Source: Candidatus Bipolaricaulota bacterium (GTDB lineage: Bacteria > Bipolaricaulota > Bipolaricaulia > M55B111). Taken from it: a DNA stretch of 40,093 nucleotides. The notes beneath the pieces were generated by a model. The model was not told the DNA's origin. It did no database searches and saw nothing but the letters and a program-made list of their open reading frames with translations. Shown one piece after another: positions 9,058 to 18,391 of the stretch; within the stretch, counting starts at the first letter, position 1, and each line of letters begins with the position of its first letter. Position numbers and translations under genes: made by a program. The stretch is taken from the NCBI GenBank assembly GCA_018334915.1, contig JAGXLB010000007.1:1-40093 (forward strand), in the 5' to 3' direction.

Positions 9058-11499
9058 CTAACTGGAAGTATTTACCTTTCCGAGTAACTCCTGAACCCTA
9101 CTCTCCCTGTATTCAGGATCAAGCCTGGATAGCCTTTCCAGCTTCTTCTTTGCCTCCGACTGGCTTCCCTGATTGATGTTGACCTCGGCAATCTTCAATA
9201 ATGCTTCTTTCCCTATCTCGGATAACTGATCCTCTCCGTTCTGCTCTTCATCGGCTTTTAGAAGTCCTTCGTAAAACGAGACACGTTGAACTGGATCCTC
9301 GGTTATATTTAATCCTTTCTCAAAGAATTCTTTCGCTTTCCCGTAATCCGTTTTTTTCAAATATACTTCACCTAGACCGAGGTAAGCCTCCCTTTTCTCA
9401 GTGGTATCTTCCGTGATATCCAGGATTTTCTCGTACTGGTCTATCGCGGCCTCGTAGACGTGTTTTTCCCTCTGAGCCTGAGCCAGCGTAAATCTAGTTT
9501 CAGTATCCTCCGGAGCAAGTTCAACTACCTTTTCTGATATTTTTAACCGGATATCCTGGTTCTGAGTTCGGGCAAGGCCTTCCCTGTACTCTTCGAGGGC
9601 CCGGTCGGGAAGTTCCTTCTTCCGGTAGTAATCACCGAGTAACATATATCCTTCACCGCTATAAGGGTTAGCTCTAAGCAAATTATCGAGTTCGGACTTG
9701 GCGTCTTCGAGTTTACCGCTGTTCAAGTAAGTCCGGGCCAGGTTGAGTGAAGTATCGCTGTCAGCACGAACACTCAGAGCGTCGTTATAGTAATCGGCCG
9801 CCTCTCCGTAATTTTCCTGTTTCAGGTAAAGATCACCCAGTCCCTTCAACGCAGTGAAGTTGTTTGAGGACTCCTCGAGCACCTTATTATATGTTTCATT
9901 CGCTTTTTCGTACTGGTTGCTCTTGAGATAAGCTTCTGCCAGGTTATTCAGAATATTAACGTTATCGCCTGACAGGTCCAGGGCTTTTTTGTACTTCTCA
10001 GCCGCCTCTTCGAAATTACGCAACTCGACCAGCAGCTTACCGTATTCCATGTAAGCAGCCACGTAATCGGGTCTAGCTTCAATGGCTTTCTCAAAACTAC
10101 TTATAGCACTGGAATACTGTTTCTGCTGAACCTGGTACCTTCCCCGGTAGAAGTTTGCCTCCGGGTTATCCGGATCAAGCTTTACAACCCTGCCCAGTAA
10201 GTCACCTGCACTGCTCCCTGTTTCTCGGACGACTTCCATGTAACTTTCAATTGCTTTTTGATTGTAGTTCTCGATCTTTTCCTGGACTTCGGATTCCTTT
10301 CCTTCAGCCGATTCCTCTTTCAGTGACGATATCCGCTGTTCGTACAATCTACCAATGTAATAAGGTATATAGGGGTCAATTGAAGGGTTCTCTCGCTCAA
10401 GTTTCTGGTAAGCTTCCAATCCTTCCTGGAAACCCTCCTGAGCTTTTCTGTAAGCTCTGACTACGGGTAGCTTTATCTCAATAGTAGCTTCTTTCTTTAC
10501 TTTTTCGTACCAGTCATTGTAGCGTTGCTGCTTCTCCTGATTTACATAATCCTCTCTCAACTTCTCCTTGACTTCCTCGAACTCCTGTACTTTACGCTCT
10601 TGCCTGTCCTCGACTTTCAATAACTCCCAGCCTTCGGAGGTCTCGATCGGACCTCCAAGCTCACCAACTTCCAGCGAAAAAGCCAGATCCTCAACGTTTT
10701 TTGACTTTTCCCCTTTTCCGAACCAACCAAGGTCCGGATCGATGCCGTTCTCTTTTGCGTATTCCCCAAAGTAATCAGGGTTTTTGGCAATCTCCTTTTT
10801 AACTGTCTCTGCCTTGCTCTGCGTTTCAAACACGAGGTGGCTCGCTTTTACTCTAGAAGGAGTCTGGACGTATTGATCGATATTTTCGTTATAGAAATTT
10901 TTCAAATCCTCCTCAGTCGGTTGAACCTCGCCAATCACACGGTTCCTCAGCTCTTCCTGTTTTAATTGCTGTCTTACTCTTTCCTTCACGCTCTTCTCGA
11001 ACTCTTCAAAGGTTCGACCCTGGGATGAGAGGGCTCTCTTCAATTGATCCAGCGTCCAGCCCTGCTGGTTTAATATTGAGTCCAGTTGCTCGTTGTATTT
11101 CTGATCGACTTCACCGGAGTCCGGTTTTATCCCCCTGTTATCCGCTTCCTGAGCGACTAACTTTTGCTCGATTAAAGAATCCACGGTCCGCGATTTCATC
11201 CTCAATTCGTAAAGTTTGCCGCTTGCACCTTCCATAAGCTGGGAAAAGTCCTGGCCAAACTGGCTGTATAACGATTTCTGTCTCTCGACTGCGTTATCGT
11301 ACGCGTCCTGGAATTCCGAATTGGAAACCTCGTCTCCGTTGACGACGATAGCAACTTTCTGCTCGGAACTAGTGTCTGAAGAGGACCCTCCACCGGGACT
11401 CATGTACTGGAACGCAGCCAGCCCCACGGAGCCGAGAAAAAACCCAATTACCATAACCCATATTATCGTCTTTTTATGCCGATCAAAAAACCTATTCAC
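9058..11499 (-). CDS. Membrane-anchored SurA/PpiD-like parvulin fused to TPR repeats
   Basis: Likely periplasmic folding factor. Residues 12-31 form an uncleaved signal anchor after a basic start (MNRFFDRHKK), followed by a SurA-type N-terminal chaperone domain (about 45-200) and a parvulin domain (about 213-300). The parvulin domain keeps His221 (ASHLVF) and the DLGWFGKGE segment, but the second active-site His (usually GYHIIKV) is replaced by Glu292 in GWELLKV, so isomerase activity is doubtful. From about 345 to 805 runs a long TPR array (for example NLAEAYLKSNQYEKANETYN). At 813 residues it is far longer than SurA or PrsA because of these repeats. GAGGTGA precedes the ATG. It lies 52 bp after atpZ. 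A scaffold for outer-membrane protein assembly is plausible but inferred. Confidence 0.85.
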   Translation of the reverse strand: MNRFFDRHKKTIIWVMVIGFFLGSVGLAAFQYMSPGGGSSSDTSSEQKVAIVVNGDEVSNSEFQDAYDNAVERQKSLYSQFGQDFSQLMEGASGKLYELRMKSRTVDSLIEQKLVAQEADNRGIKPDSGEVDQKYNEQLDSILNQQGWTLDQLKRALSSQGRTFEEFEKSVKERVRQQLKQEELRNRVIGEVQPTEEDLKNFYNENIDQYVQTPSRVKASHLVFETQSKAETVKKEIAKNPDYFGEYAKENGIDPDLGWFGKGEKSKNVEDLAFSLEVGELGGPIETSEGWELLKVEDRQERKVQEFEEVKEKLREDYVNQEKQQRYNDWYEKVKKEATIEIKLPVVRAYRKAQEGFQEGLEAYQKLERENPSIDPYIPYYIGRLYEQRISSLKEESAEGKESEVQEKIENYNQKAIESYMEVVRETGSSAGDLLGRVVKLDPDNPEANFYRGRYQVQQKQYSSAISSFEKAIEARPDYVAAYMEYGKLLVELRNFEEAAEKYKKALDLSGDNVNILNNLAEAYLKSNQYEKANETYNKVLEESSNNFTALKGLGDLYLKQENYGEAADYYNDALSVRADSDTSLNLARTYLNSGKLEDAKSELDNLLRANPYSGEGYMLLGDYYRKKELPDRALEEYREGLARTQNQDIRLKISEKVVELAPEDTETRFTLAQAQREKHVYEAAIDQYEKILDITEDTTEKREAYLGLGEVYLKKTDYGKAKEFFEKGLNITEDPVQRVSFYEGLLKADEEQNGEDQLSEIGKEALLKIAEVNINQGSQSEAKKKLERLSRLDPEYRESRVQELLGKVNTSS

Positions 11500-11551
11500 T
11501 CTTTCACCTCATATATTTCGTTTTATCATGTTATAAAATAACAGCAACCAC

Positions 11552-11785
11552 TCACTCATCCTGTAGAAACCTGGATAGTGATTTATATACGCTCAGGGCG
11601 CCGGAGAAAAGTCCAATAACGAGAAAGATTAATTTGAACAATCTATCCGTCCCGGCCAGTTTATCCAGCCAGTAACCAATCCCTACAGATATCAGGACTG
11701 AAAAGGCGAAGGTAAAGCCTATCTGGCCAACCTGACTCAGAGTTTTTAAAGCCGTCCTCCACCCATCTCCGTCCTTATTTGCCAT
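11552..11785 (-). CDS. atpZ: AtpZ/AtpI family protein
   Basis: A 77-residue inner-membrane protein with two transmembrane helices (about 18-38 and 46-66) and the family pattern GIGYWLDKLAGT between them. AtpZ/AtpI proteins usually stand at the head of F0F1-ATPase operons and help rotor assembly or Mg2+/Ca2+ transport. Here no other ATP synthase gene is adjacent; the only one in the window is atpC at 31.5 kb. It starts 6 bp after spoVS, without a strong ribosome binding site, which suggests coupled translation. Confidence 0.85.
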   Translation of the reverse strand: MANKDGDGWRTALKTLSQVGQIGFTFAFSVLISVGIGYWLDKLAGTDRLFKLIFLVIGLFSGALSVYKSLSRFLQDE

Positions 11786-11791
11786 AAACCG

Positions 11792-12244
11792 TTATATATC
11801 CAGGATGTCTTCCTGATCATCTTCGGGGGGGTAATCTTCTTCAGTTTCCTCTTCTTCGTCACCTTCTACCCCTTCCGTCAACTCGTCGCCCCTTGGGGGC
11901 GCTTCCCGATCCTCGTCCACATGATTATCCATCTTTTCTTTCTCCTTCGCTCCTTCTTTCTCTTTTGTAGGTTTAAAGGGAAGCCTGGTTCTTACCTCCA
12001 TCCGCATCGCCGTCTTGTTCTCATCGTCGATTTCTACGTCAACAAAAGAAGGGACAAAAATCAAATCTACCCCGCTGGGCGCCATATAGCCTCTCGCAAT
12101 GGTAATGGCTTTCACGGCCTGATTCACGGCCTTTGGCCCGATGGCCTGCAACTCTGCTATGCCCTCTTCTCTAATAGTATTAGCCAGAGCTCCGGCCGTG
12201 GCAGAGGGGTCCGAAGTCGAAGAGACCTTTAGAATTTCAGCCAA
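11792..12244 (-). CDS. spoVS: SpoVS family protein with an acidic C-terminal tail
   Basis: Residues 1-88 are a clear SpoVS/Alba-like domain (EILKVSSTSDPSATAGALAN, AIGPKAVNQAVKAI, ARGYMAPSGVDL). SpoVS proteins bind nucleic acid; in Bacillus the gene affects sporulation and is found near rny. Typical members have about 86 residues. This one has 150 because of a tail (about 90-150) that is first Lys/Glu-rich and then strongly acidic (EGDEEEETEEDYPPEDD), probably disordered. The start is TTG at 12244, supported by AGGAGGTG 7 bases upstream. It lies 56 bp downstream of rny, the conserved neighbour. Nothing else in the window suggests sporulation, so a role in RNA or DNA binding linked to RNase Y is more likely. 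Confidence 0.9.
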   Translation of the reverse strand: MAEILKVSSTSDPSATAGALANTIREEGIAELQAIGPKAVNQAVKAITIARGYMAPSGVDLIFVPSFVDVEIDDENKTAMRMEVRTRLPFKPTKEKEGAKEKEKMDNHVDEDREAPPRGDELTEGVEGDEEEETEEDYPPEDDQEDILDI

Positions 12245-12300
12245 GATCTCGCACCTCCTGGAAGTTTTTTGAGTTCCGTGCCGATCGCACAGATATCGTA

Positions 12301-13827
12301 TTACTGTGCCGCTTCTACGAATTGCGCCTTCCGTATAACGTTTATTTTGACCTCACCCGGATAGTCCAGATCTCTCTCGATCTCTCTCGCTATATCGTAA
12401 GCCAGCTTGCTCGCTCTATTGTCGTTAACTTCTTCTGGAGATACGATTACTCTTATTTCCCTTCCGGCCTGGAACGCGTTCGCCTTCGTTACGCCGTCAA
12501 AAGAATGGGCAATCTCTTCCAGGTTCTCCAGCCTTTCTATGTATTTTTCGTAAGTTTCCCTTCTGGCCCCGGGCCTGGTAGCAGAAAGTGTATCACCGGT
12601 CTGAATCAACACGGGCAATATGGACTCAGGCTCCTCTTCTTCGTGATGGGCCGCAATCGCATTCACTATAACCGGTTTCTCCCCGTACCTTCGAGCCAGC
12701 TCAGCACCTATCTCTGCGTGTGTTCCTGTTACCTCGTGATCGACTGCTTTACCTATGTCGTGTAAGAGACCGGCTCTTCTGGCCAGTTTGTGAGATAGCC
12801 CCAGTTCTTCGGCCAGCATGCCGGCAATGAAACTCACCTCAAGCGAGTGACGCAGCAGGTTCTGACCATAGCTGGTTCGGAACTTTAACTTGCCAACCAG
12901 GGGGACGAGTTTAGTGGAAAGATCGACCCCGGTATCCAGGGCGGCGTTCTGTCCAGCTTCCTTAATCTTCTCCACCATCCTTTCTCTCGCTTTGTCGACC
13001 TTCTCCTCGATTTGAACAGGGTGAATCCGCCCATCCTTAACGAGGTCTTCCATTGCCAGTTTTGCAATCTCCCGTCGGACAGGGTGAAAAGAAGAAAGCA
13101 CGACCATTTCGGGAGTATCGTCAACCAGCACTTCAACCCCGGTCAACGCCTCAAAGGTCTTAATATTCCTCCCGTTTCTACCTATAACTCTTCCCTTAAA
13201 ATCGTCGGAGGGTAGAGAAACGGAAGAAACTGTATTGCCTTCAGCCTGCTCTGCCGCGTATCTCTGCATCGCCGTGGCAAGTATCTGACGGGACTTCTCG
13301 TCCGCCTTTTCCTTGGCCTTCTTTTTAGCTTCGTTTACTTTGCGGGCGTAAAATCTTTCCGTTTCCTTTTCGACCCGCTCCATCAATTCTTCCTTCGCTT
13401 CCTTGGTGCTCATCCCCGCTATCTTTTCCAGGTACTCCTTTTCCTTGTTTATTAAATCCTTACCCCTTTTCTTTAACTCCTGGACTTTCTCCTGATCTTC
13501 CTTCAGTGACTCCTCGAGGCCTTCCAGGTGGTCACTTTTTTTGGAAAGCCTATCGGCTTTCCTCATTATCCTTTCTTCCCTCTTGTCCAGGTCCTTTTCC
13601 CTGCTTTTAAACTTCTGTTCTAGCTCTTCTCGCTGCTCCTGTATCTTTTGCTGTCCTTCCAGGACTTTTTCCTTCTTGATATTTTCGCCGGTCTTTTTTG
13701 CTTGCTCGATTATATCCGAAGCTTTCTCCGCCCTGTCCGATATTTTTCTTTCGTAATACTTCTGGCCAAGAAAGACTCCAACTGCCAAAGAAACGACAAC
13801 CGATATTCCTATATATATCAGCAACAT
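12301..13827 (-). CDS. rny: Ribonuclease Y
   Basis: Membrane-anchored endoribonuclease that starts mRNA decay. There is an N-terminal transmembrane helix at 3-20, a long charged coiled coil (about 28-190), a KH domain with GRVIGRNGRNIK at 212-223, and an HD domain with the metal-binding HD at 356-357 (LLHDIGKAVDHE). The 508 residues and the C-terminus (GEVKINVIRKAQFVEAAQ) are typical. GAGGTGG precedes the ATG by about 8 bases. It is followed by spoVS, an order known from Firmicutes, and preceded by a 205-aa gene 38 bp away. Confidence 0.96.
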   Translation of the reverse strand: MLLIYIGISVVVSLAVGVFLGQKYYERKISDRAEKASDIIEQAKKTGENIKKEKVLEGQQKIQEQREELEQKFKSREKDLDKREERIMRKADRLSKKSDHLEGLEESLKEDQEKVQELKKRGKDLINKEKEYLEKIAGMSTKEAKEELMERVEKETERFYARKVNEAKKKAKEKADEKSRQILATAMQRYAAEQAEGNTVSSVSLPSDDFKGRVIGRNGRNIKTFEALTGVEVLVDDTPEMVVLSSFHPVRREIAKLAMEDLVKDGRIHPVQIEEKVDKARERMVEKIKEAGQNAALDTGVDLSTKLVPLVGKLKFRTSYGQNLLRHSLEVSFIAGMLAEELGLSHKLARRAGLLHDIGKAVDHEVTGTHAEIGAELARRYGEKPVIVNAIAAHHEEEEPESILPVLIQTGDTLSATRPGARRETYEKYIERLENLEEIAHSFDGVTKANAFQAGREIRVIVSPEEVNDNRASKLAYDIAREIERDLDYPGEVKINVIRKAQFVEAAQ

Positions 13828-13865
13828 GGTTATTCCACCTCATAAATTCAGTTAGGGGAGTAAGC

Positions 13866-14483
13866 TTATACATCGATCTCACTTCTCCTTTCGCCCCTAA
13901 AGTCAAGGAAAATATCTCTATATTCATCTATCCAGGTCGGTAAATCCTGGACAATCAACGTCCTTATTAACTGGGGATTATCTTCCGGATTCTCCAGAGC
14001 GCCCTGGATTTCATTCAAAAACATCCTGTTCTCGCTCATGAATTTGGGCAACGATCTCCCACCAAGTAACGTTCCAGTTTCCGATGCACCAGCTAACTCT
14101 TCCAGCGCCAGATTAAGCCAGTGAAGCCCTTCAAGCAATTCCTCTATCTCACTTACGTCGACTTCGGAGGTTATATCGTTTTTCGCAGAAAGTGAAAAAT
14201 CCTCCGTCCACTCGGACAGACTATCCAGGTATGTCAGAGCATCTTCTGCCATTTCGGCTGTTAACTCATCTATGGTTTCGGTAATTAACTCTATTTCTTT
14301 TCCCTCTAAATTTAACTCGAGCTGACCTTCCAGTTCGGGCTGAGTCAAAAAATCTCCGTCGATTTTTATTCCTACGAGCCTGATTCTAGTTGAGGAAAGT
14401 TTCTCTTTTACAAGTTCAATCAAATCACCAATAGTCTTCTGGTCGCTAATATCGATCTTATCGTCGTTTAGTTTAATCTTCAT
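13866..14483 (-). CDS. Hypothetical protein, 205 aa
   Basis: I do not recognise this protein. The first 75 residues alternate short strands and one helix (MKIKLNDDKIDISDQKTIGD, then LELNLEGKEIELI), which could form a beta-grasp or ubiquitin-like fold. The rest is predicted helical, acidic and soluble (ELLEGLHWLNLALEELAG), with no cysteine and no membrane segment. It starts 12 bp after the RND exporter gene and ends 38 bp before rny, so it probably shares their transcript. The upstream ribosome binding site is weak, which fits coupling to the exporter gene. No function is proposed. Confidence 0.75.
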   Translation of the reverse strand: MKIKLNDDKIDISDQKTIGDLIELVKEKLSSTRIRLVGIKIDGDFLTQPELEGQLELNLEGKEIELITETIDELTAEMAEDALTYLDSLSEWTEDFSLSAKNDITSEVDVSEIEELLEGLHWLNLALEELAGASETGTLLGGRSLPKFMSENRMFLNEIQGALENPEDNPQLIRTLIVQDLPTWIDEYRDIFLDFRGERRSEIDV

Positions 14484-14495
14484 GGTAAAGCAATT

Positions 14496-17285
14496 TTATT
14501 TCTCGTCTCGGCTAAATGCAAGATAGAGAGCGGCAGGCAATACGGTTAGAGATAGTAGCATAGCAAAGCCTATACCGAGCAAAGCTGTGGCACCAAGGAT
14601 CCTAAGTCCGGGCGTTCGAGCCAGAAACAGACTGCCAAAGACAACTATCGTCGTTACAGAGGTAGTAATCACTGCCAGGCCCGTATGGGAAAAAGCCGAT
14701 AATATGGAGCCAGTCAGCCCGCCGTCGTCACGTTCTTCCTGCCAGCGATATATAAGGTGCAATCCATCGTCAACCCCTATTCCTATAAGCAACGGGGAAA
14801 TAATTATGTTTATAAAATTGAAGTTCATCCCCAGTACCCTCATTCCCCCCAGCATCCAGAGATAGCCAAGAATCAACGGAATCACCGCCAGCAGGGACAG
14901 CTTTAGATCAGAAATTCCCCGGTAGAGCACGAAACTTATCATAAGTACCGCCAGCAGGGTTGAAATAAGGAAGTCATGACGTATATGGCCTTCCAGTTCG
15001 TACTGGATTAGCGGCATACCGAAATAATCGGTCGCAAATTCGGAAACCCGATCGACGAAACTGTTCAAGTTTGTCGATTCGTAAATAGATTTTTCTACCT
15101 CAGCAAAAACGACGTACTCTCCCTTATCAGTGGTAAAATTGGAACGAACTTCTTCCGGAAGTGCTTGCGTTATATCCCCGTTTTCCTGGTTGAGTAATTT
15201 ATTCAGAGAGGAAAAACCGTTTTTCAGATAATTGATGTTACTCCTGAGGGAACCTGAAGTTCCCAACACCTGCTCCTGCTCCAGGTCTATCAGGGATCGC
15301 CGAATCTCGAGCAACTGATCCAAAACTTCGTTCAACCTAACGGTAACCTTCGATCGACTGGAAAGCGTCGAAGTCAGTTGAGCAGACGATAACTGAGCAA
15401 CAAGAGACTCCAGTTGGTCAATTTTTTCCTCTTTATTCTGCAATACCCCCTGCACTCCGGCAAGAGATCTATTAATCTTTTCTAATTCCTCCAATTCGTC
15501 CGTTGAAATCCTGACTTCCTCCCAGTTATCAGGCAAGTAATCTCTGATCGACTGAACCGAAGTAACGAGATCCATCCCCTGCAGCCCCCGCTCCAGCTTA
15601 CCTAGCTTTTCCACGTTATCTGGGAAAAAAACAAAAGACGGACCAAGGCTAGTGTCAGAGGATTCAAACTTTTTCTGGATCCGTTCCTGAACCCTAACGC
15701 TTTCTACTTCGGTCGAAACGTTGTTGCCGGAGAACTGGAAGTCCAGCATGGTCGCGCCCAGAAAGGCAAACAAGGAGATTACAAGCGAGACGACAATTAT
15801 TGGCTTTCTGTATTTCAACCCTTTATCGACTGCTGCCCTTAGTGTATCTCGATAATCAAACAGTTCTACAGTATGTCTCCGTCTTCTCCAGCGCTGGAAC
15901 GTGATTACCGTGGCGGGCAGCAAAAACAGGTAGACGAAAAACGATATTATTATGCCCAGGCTCGTGATTATTCCCATCTCGACCAGGCCCTGGGATCTTG
16001 AGAAAATCAAAGTAGTAAAAACAGCTGCCGTGGTAAGAGCGGCGATAAAAATTCCCTTTCCCTTTTTTAAAATCGTTATCTTTACGGCCTTACTTACCGG
16101 TAGTCCGTTTAACCTTTCTTCGCTAAATCTAAACAACAGATGGATTCCGTAATCTATACTCAAACCCAGAACCAGAGCTGGAAGGAACGTGGTCAACAGG
16201 TTGAATCCGCCAACTGAAAACTTGGCCCAGCTCAATGCAAACAATACTGCCACCACGAGAGGGAAGGCAATCAGCAGGGAGTAGAAGAAAGAACCCAGGG
16301 CAAAGAAAAAGGCGGTCATAACCGCCACGGAAGAGATTATAGTCGTCCAGAGCATGTCCATTTTTAAGGCGGAATTCCTTTCGGCATTGATGACGAAGGA
16401 TCCAGTGAGTTCCACCTTATAATCACCGGATTTGAAAACCGGGCTCTCTCTCGCTTCCTTAATCGCTTTTCTGGCTTTATTGGTCAAACTTCGGCTAAAC
16501 TTTATGTTATGTGATTCGGGGTGCGAGGGTACTGCTCTGATCAAAAGGGTAGTTCGGTCCGGGGAAAAGTATTCGCCCTCAATCTCTTCTGTCCTTTCCT
16601 CCCTAACGGATCGAAAGTCCGCCCGGAGCGATTGCAGTCTACTGTCCCAGTTATTTAACTCGTTCACGGAGTCAAGTCCGGCTAGAATTACTCCGTTTCT
16701 CTCATCCAATCTATCGAGCAGCAGGGTCAATTCTTCTTCGGTACCATCCGACCCCGTTTCCAGCTGTTCCAGCTTTTCGGGGAGGTCACCGTAGGGATCT
16801 TCCGGATTAAACTCAGTAGTCTTAGAATCGATTTCTCCCCCAAAATCATTTAGACCACTCCTGAGTTCCTCTAGCTGACTGATGGTCTCAGAGTTCAGAG
16901 AGTATAAGAATTCATACTCTTCCGGTATAGCTCCCTCACCGCGATAATTCACGGATCTTATTTCTTGAACGTCCTCGAGCACCGGTTTTATCACTTCGGC
17001 AAGTTTCAGAAGCTCGGTTTCTCTTTCGGGTTTGCTCAGCTCCTCGGGATTTTTAAGGGAAACCACGACGTTGAGGTTCTGGGTACTATTAATGGTCTCT
17101 TCCCTGGTTTTATATTCTTCAATCAGAGGATCGTTCCGGGGTAAGAGATCGAGAAGAGAACTTCTAACGGGAAAAGGAAATATATATGTGAGAGCAAGGA
17201 CAACTACTACGAGGAAAACCCCTATTACCCAGTAAGCCTTATAGCGAACTAATCTATATACTAACCTTAATAATTTATCCAGCAT
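14496..17285 (-). CDS. MMPL-type RND superfamily exporter
   Basis: Large inner-membrane RND protein of the MMPL/HpnN kind, which moves lipids or hydrophobic molecules to the periplasm using the proton gradient. The architecture is duplicated: one helix at about 15-38, a large periplasmic loop (40-300) rich in coiled-coil sequence, then five helices with LGLSIDYGIHLLFRF. This is repeated with a helix near 495-515, a second loop (520-765) and five helices with IGIGVDDGLHLIYRW. The Asp residues in SIDYG and GVDDG are the expected proton-relay acids. At 929 residues it is complete. It lies 100 bp after nusA, where infB would often be. The LolA-like protein at 28 kb is a possible functional partner, since such carriers and MMPL exporters often occur together, but here they are unlinked. 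Confidence 0.88.
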   Translation of the reverse strand: MLDKLLRLVYRLVRYKAYWVIGVFLVVVVLALTYIFPFPVRSSLLDLLPRNDPLIEEYKTREETINSTQNLNVVVSLKNPEELSKPERETELLKLAEVIKPVLEDVQEIRSVNYRGEGAIPEEYEFLYSLNSETISQLEELRSGLNDFGGEIDSKTTEFNPEDPYGDLPEKLEQLETGSDGTEEELTLLLDRLDERNGVILAGLDSVNELNNWDSRLQSLRADFRSVREERTEEIEGEYFSPDRTTLLIRAVPSHPESHNIKFSRSLTNKARKAIKEARESPVFKSGDYKVELTGSFVINAERNSALKMDMLWTTIISSVAVMTAFFFALGSFFYSLLIAFPLVVAVLFALSWAKFSVGGFNLLTTFLPALVLGLSIDYGIHLLFRFSEERLNGLPVSKAVKITILKKGKGIFIAALTTAAVFTTLIFSRSQGLVEMGIITSLGIIISFFVYLFLLPATVITFQRWRRRRHTVELFDYRDTLRAAVDKGLKYRKPIIVVSLVISLFAFLGATMLDFQFSGNNVSTEVESVRVQERIQKKFESSDTSLGPSFVFFPDNVEKLGKLERGLQGMDLVTSVQSIRDYLPDNWEEVRISTDELEELEKINRSLAGVQGVLQNKEEKIDQLESLVAQLSSAQLTSTLSSRSKVTVRLNEVLDQLLEIRRSLIDLEQEQVLGTSGSLRSNINYLKNGFSSLNKLLNQENGDITQALPEEVRSNFTTDKGEYVVFAEVEKSIYESTNLNSFVDRVSEFATDYFGMPLIQYELEGHIRHDFLISTLLAVLMISFVLYRGISDLKLSLLAVIPLILGYLWMLGGMRVLGMNFNFINIIISPLLIGIGVDDGLHLIYRWQEERDDGGLTGSILSAFSHTGLAVITTSVTTIVVFGSLFLARTPGLRILGATALLGIGFAMLLSLTVLPAALYLAFSRDEK

Positions 17286-17385
17286 CCAGGCTCAGTCCAG
17301 GGCTTGCCAGGTCCCGGTTTATTCTTAAGTTCGGAACTGTAGAAACCATTCGGAGACCGGATAGGAAAATCATCGATATGTCCGT

Positions 17386-18318
17386 CTACTCGGGACTCCT
17401 TACATCTATGTCACAGCCAACTAAATCCACGGTCAACCTTACGTTCTGACCGTTTTGGCCAATAGCATATGCCAGATCGTCCTTGGGTACCATGACTCTG
17501 GCGATCTCCTCCCCTCGGTCGTTTTCTTTAAACTCAATTGAAAGAACGCTTGCGGGCTCCAGGCTATTTCGAATAAGCCGTTCCCGATCATCACTCCAGC
17601 GTATTACGTCAATTTTTTCTCCGTTTAACTCCTCAGTAATTTCTTTGACCCGGGAACCACCTGCCCCGACGCAGGTTCCAACAGGATCTATTTGCTCATC
17701 CAGGGATTGGACCGCGACTTTACTTCTCTTTCCCGGCTCTCTGGCTATTTTCACGATCTCCAGCAGTTCGTCTTCTATTTCTGGCACTTCCAGTTCCATT
17801 AACTTTGCCACGAACTCTTTCATTGATCGGGAAACACGAATCAACAGCCCCCCGGACTTTTTTTCTACCTGATAGAGATAAGCCCTGAGACTATCACCCT
17901 GCTGGTACCTCTCACCCGGTATCCTCTCAGAACCAGGGAGAAGGGCTTCCACCTCGCCAAGATTCAACCATACGTCGTTGCCTTCGAACCGGTGAATCGA
18001 CCCGTTTACCAGCTCACCCTTCCGTTTTTTGTAGTTTTCGTACATCAGCTCGTTTTGCTTCTCTCTAATAAGCTGACGAATAACGTCTTCCGCTTTCTTG
18101 GAGGCAATTCTACCGAACTGACCCAGCTGAATTTGTTCCCCGTCGATAAGTATATCTCCGGAGTTCTGATCGATATCTACGTTAACGTCCTTATTAGTAT
18201 CGTATTGTTCCTGATATGCCGCCTGAAGTCCCTGTTCAACCATCTCGTATAATTCGTCGCGCTCTATCCCTTTGTCCTTCGCCATATCTTCCAGTGCTTC
18301 GATAAACTCGATATTCAT
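17386..18318 (-). CDS. nusA: Transcription elongation/termination factor NusA
   Basis: RNA-polymerase-binding factor for pausing, termination and antitermination. The N-terminal polymerase-binding domain covers 1-105 (FIEALEDMAKDKGIERDELY), an S1 domain about 106-172 (GSIHRFEGNDVWLNLG) and tandem KH domains about 180-310 (DPVGTCVGAGGSRVKEI and AYAIGQNGQNVRLTVDLVG). The protein ends straight after the second KH domain at 310 residues and lacks the acidic repeats of proteobacterial NusA. This resembles short Gram-positive and Thermotoga-type forms. The ATG at 18318 follows GAGGGGT. It is preceded by rimP (73 bp), the standard order, but the usual ylxR-infB genes do not follow. Confidence 0.95.
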   Translation of the reverse strand: MNIEFIEALEDMAKDKGIERDELYEMVEQGLQAAYQEQYDTNKDVNVDIDQNSGDILIDGEQIQLGQFGRIASKKAEDVIRQLIREKQNELMYENYKKRKGELVNGSIHRFEGNDVWLNLGEVEALLPGSERIPGERYQQGDSLRAYLYQVEKKSGGLLIRVSRSMKEFVAKLMELEVPEIEDELLEIVKIAREPGKRSKVAVQSLDEQIDPVGTCVGAGGSRVKEITEELNGEKIDVIRWSDDRERLIRNSLEPASVLSIEFKENDRGEEIARVMVPKDDLAYAIGQNGQNVRLTVDLVGCDIDVRSPE

Positions 18319-18391
18319 TGACTACCCCTCTTGGGTCAATTCTGCTCCGTCCTGACTGTCACAGTCTTTTCAGCAGTGACTATTAAGTTTG

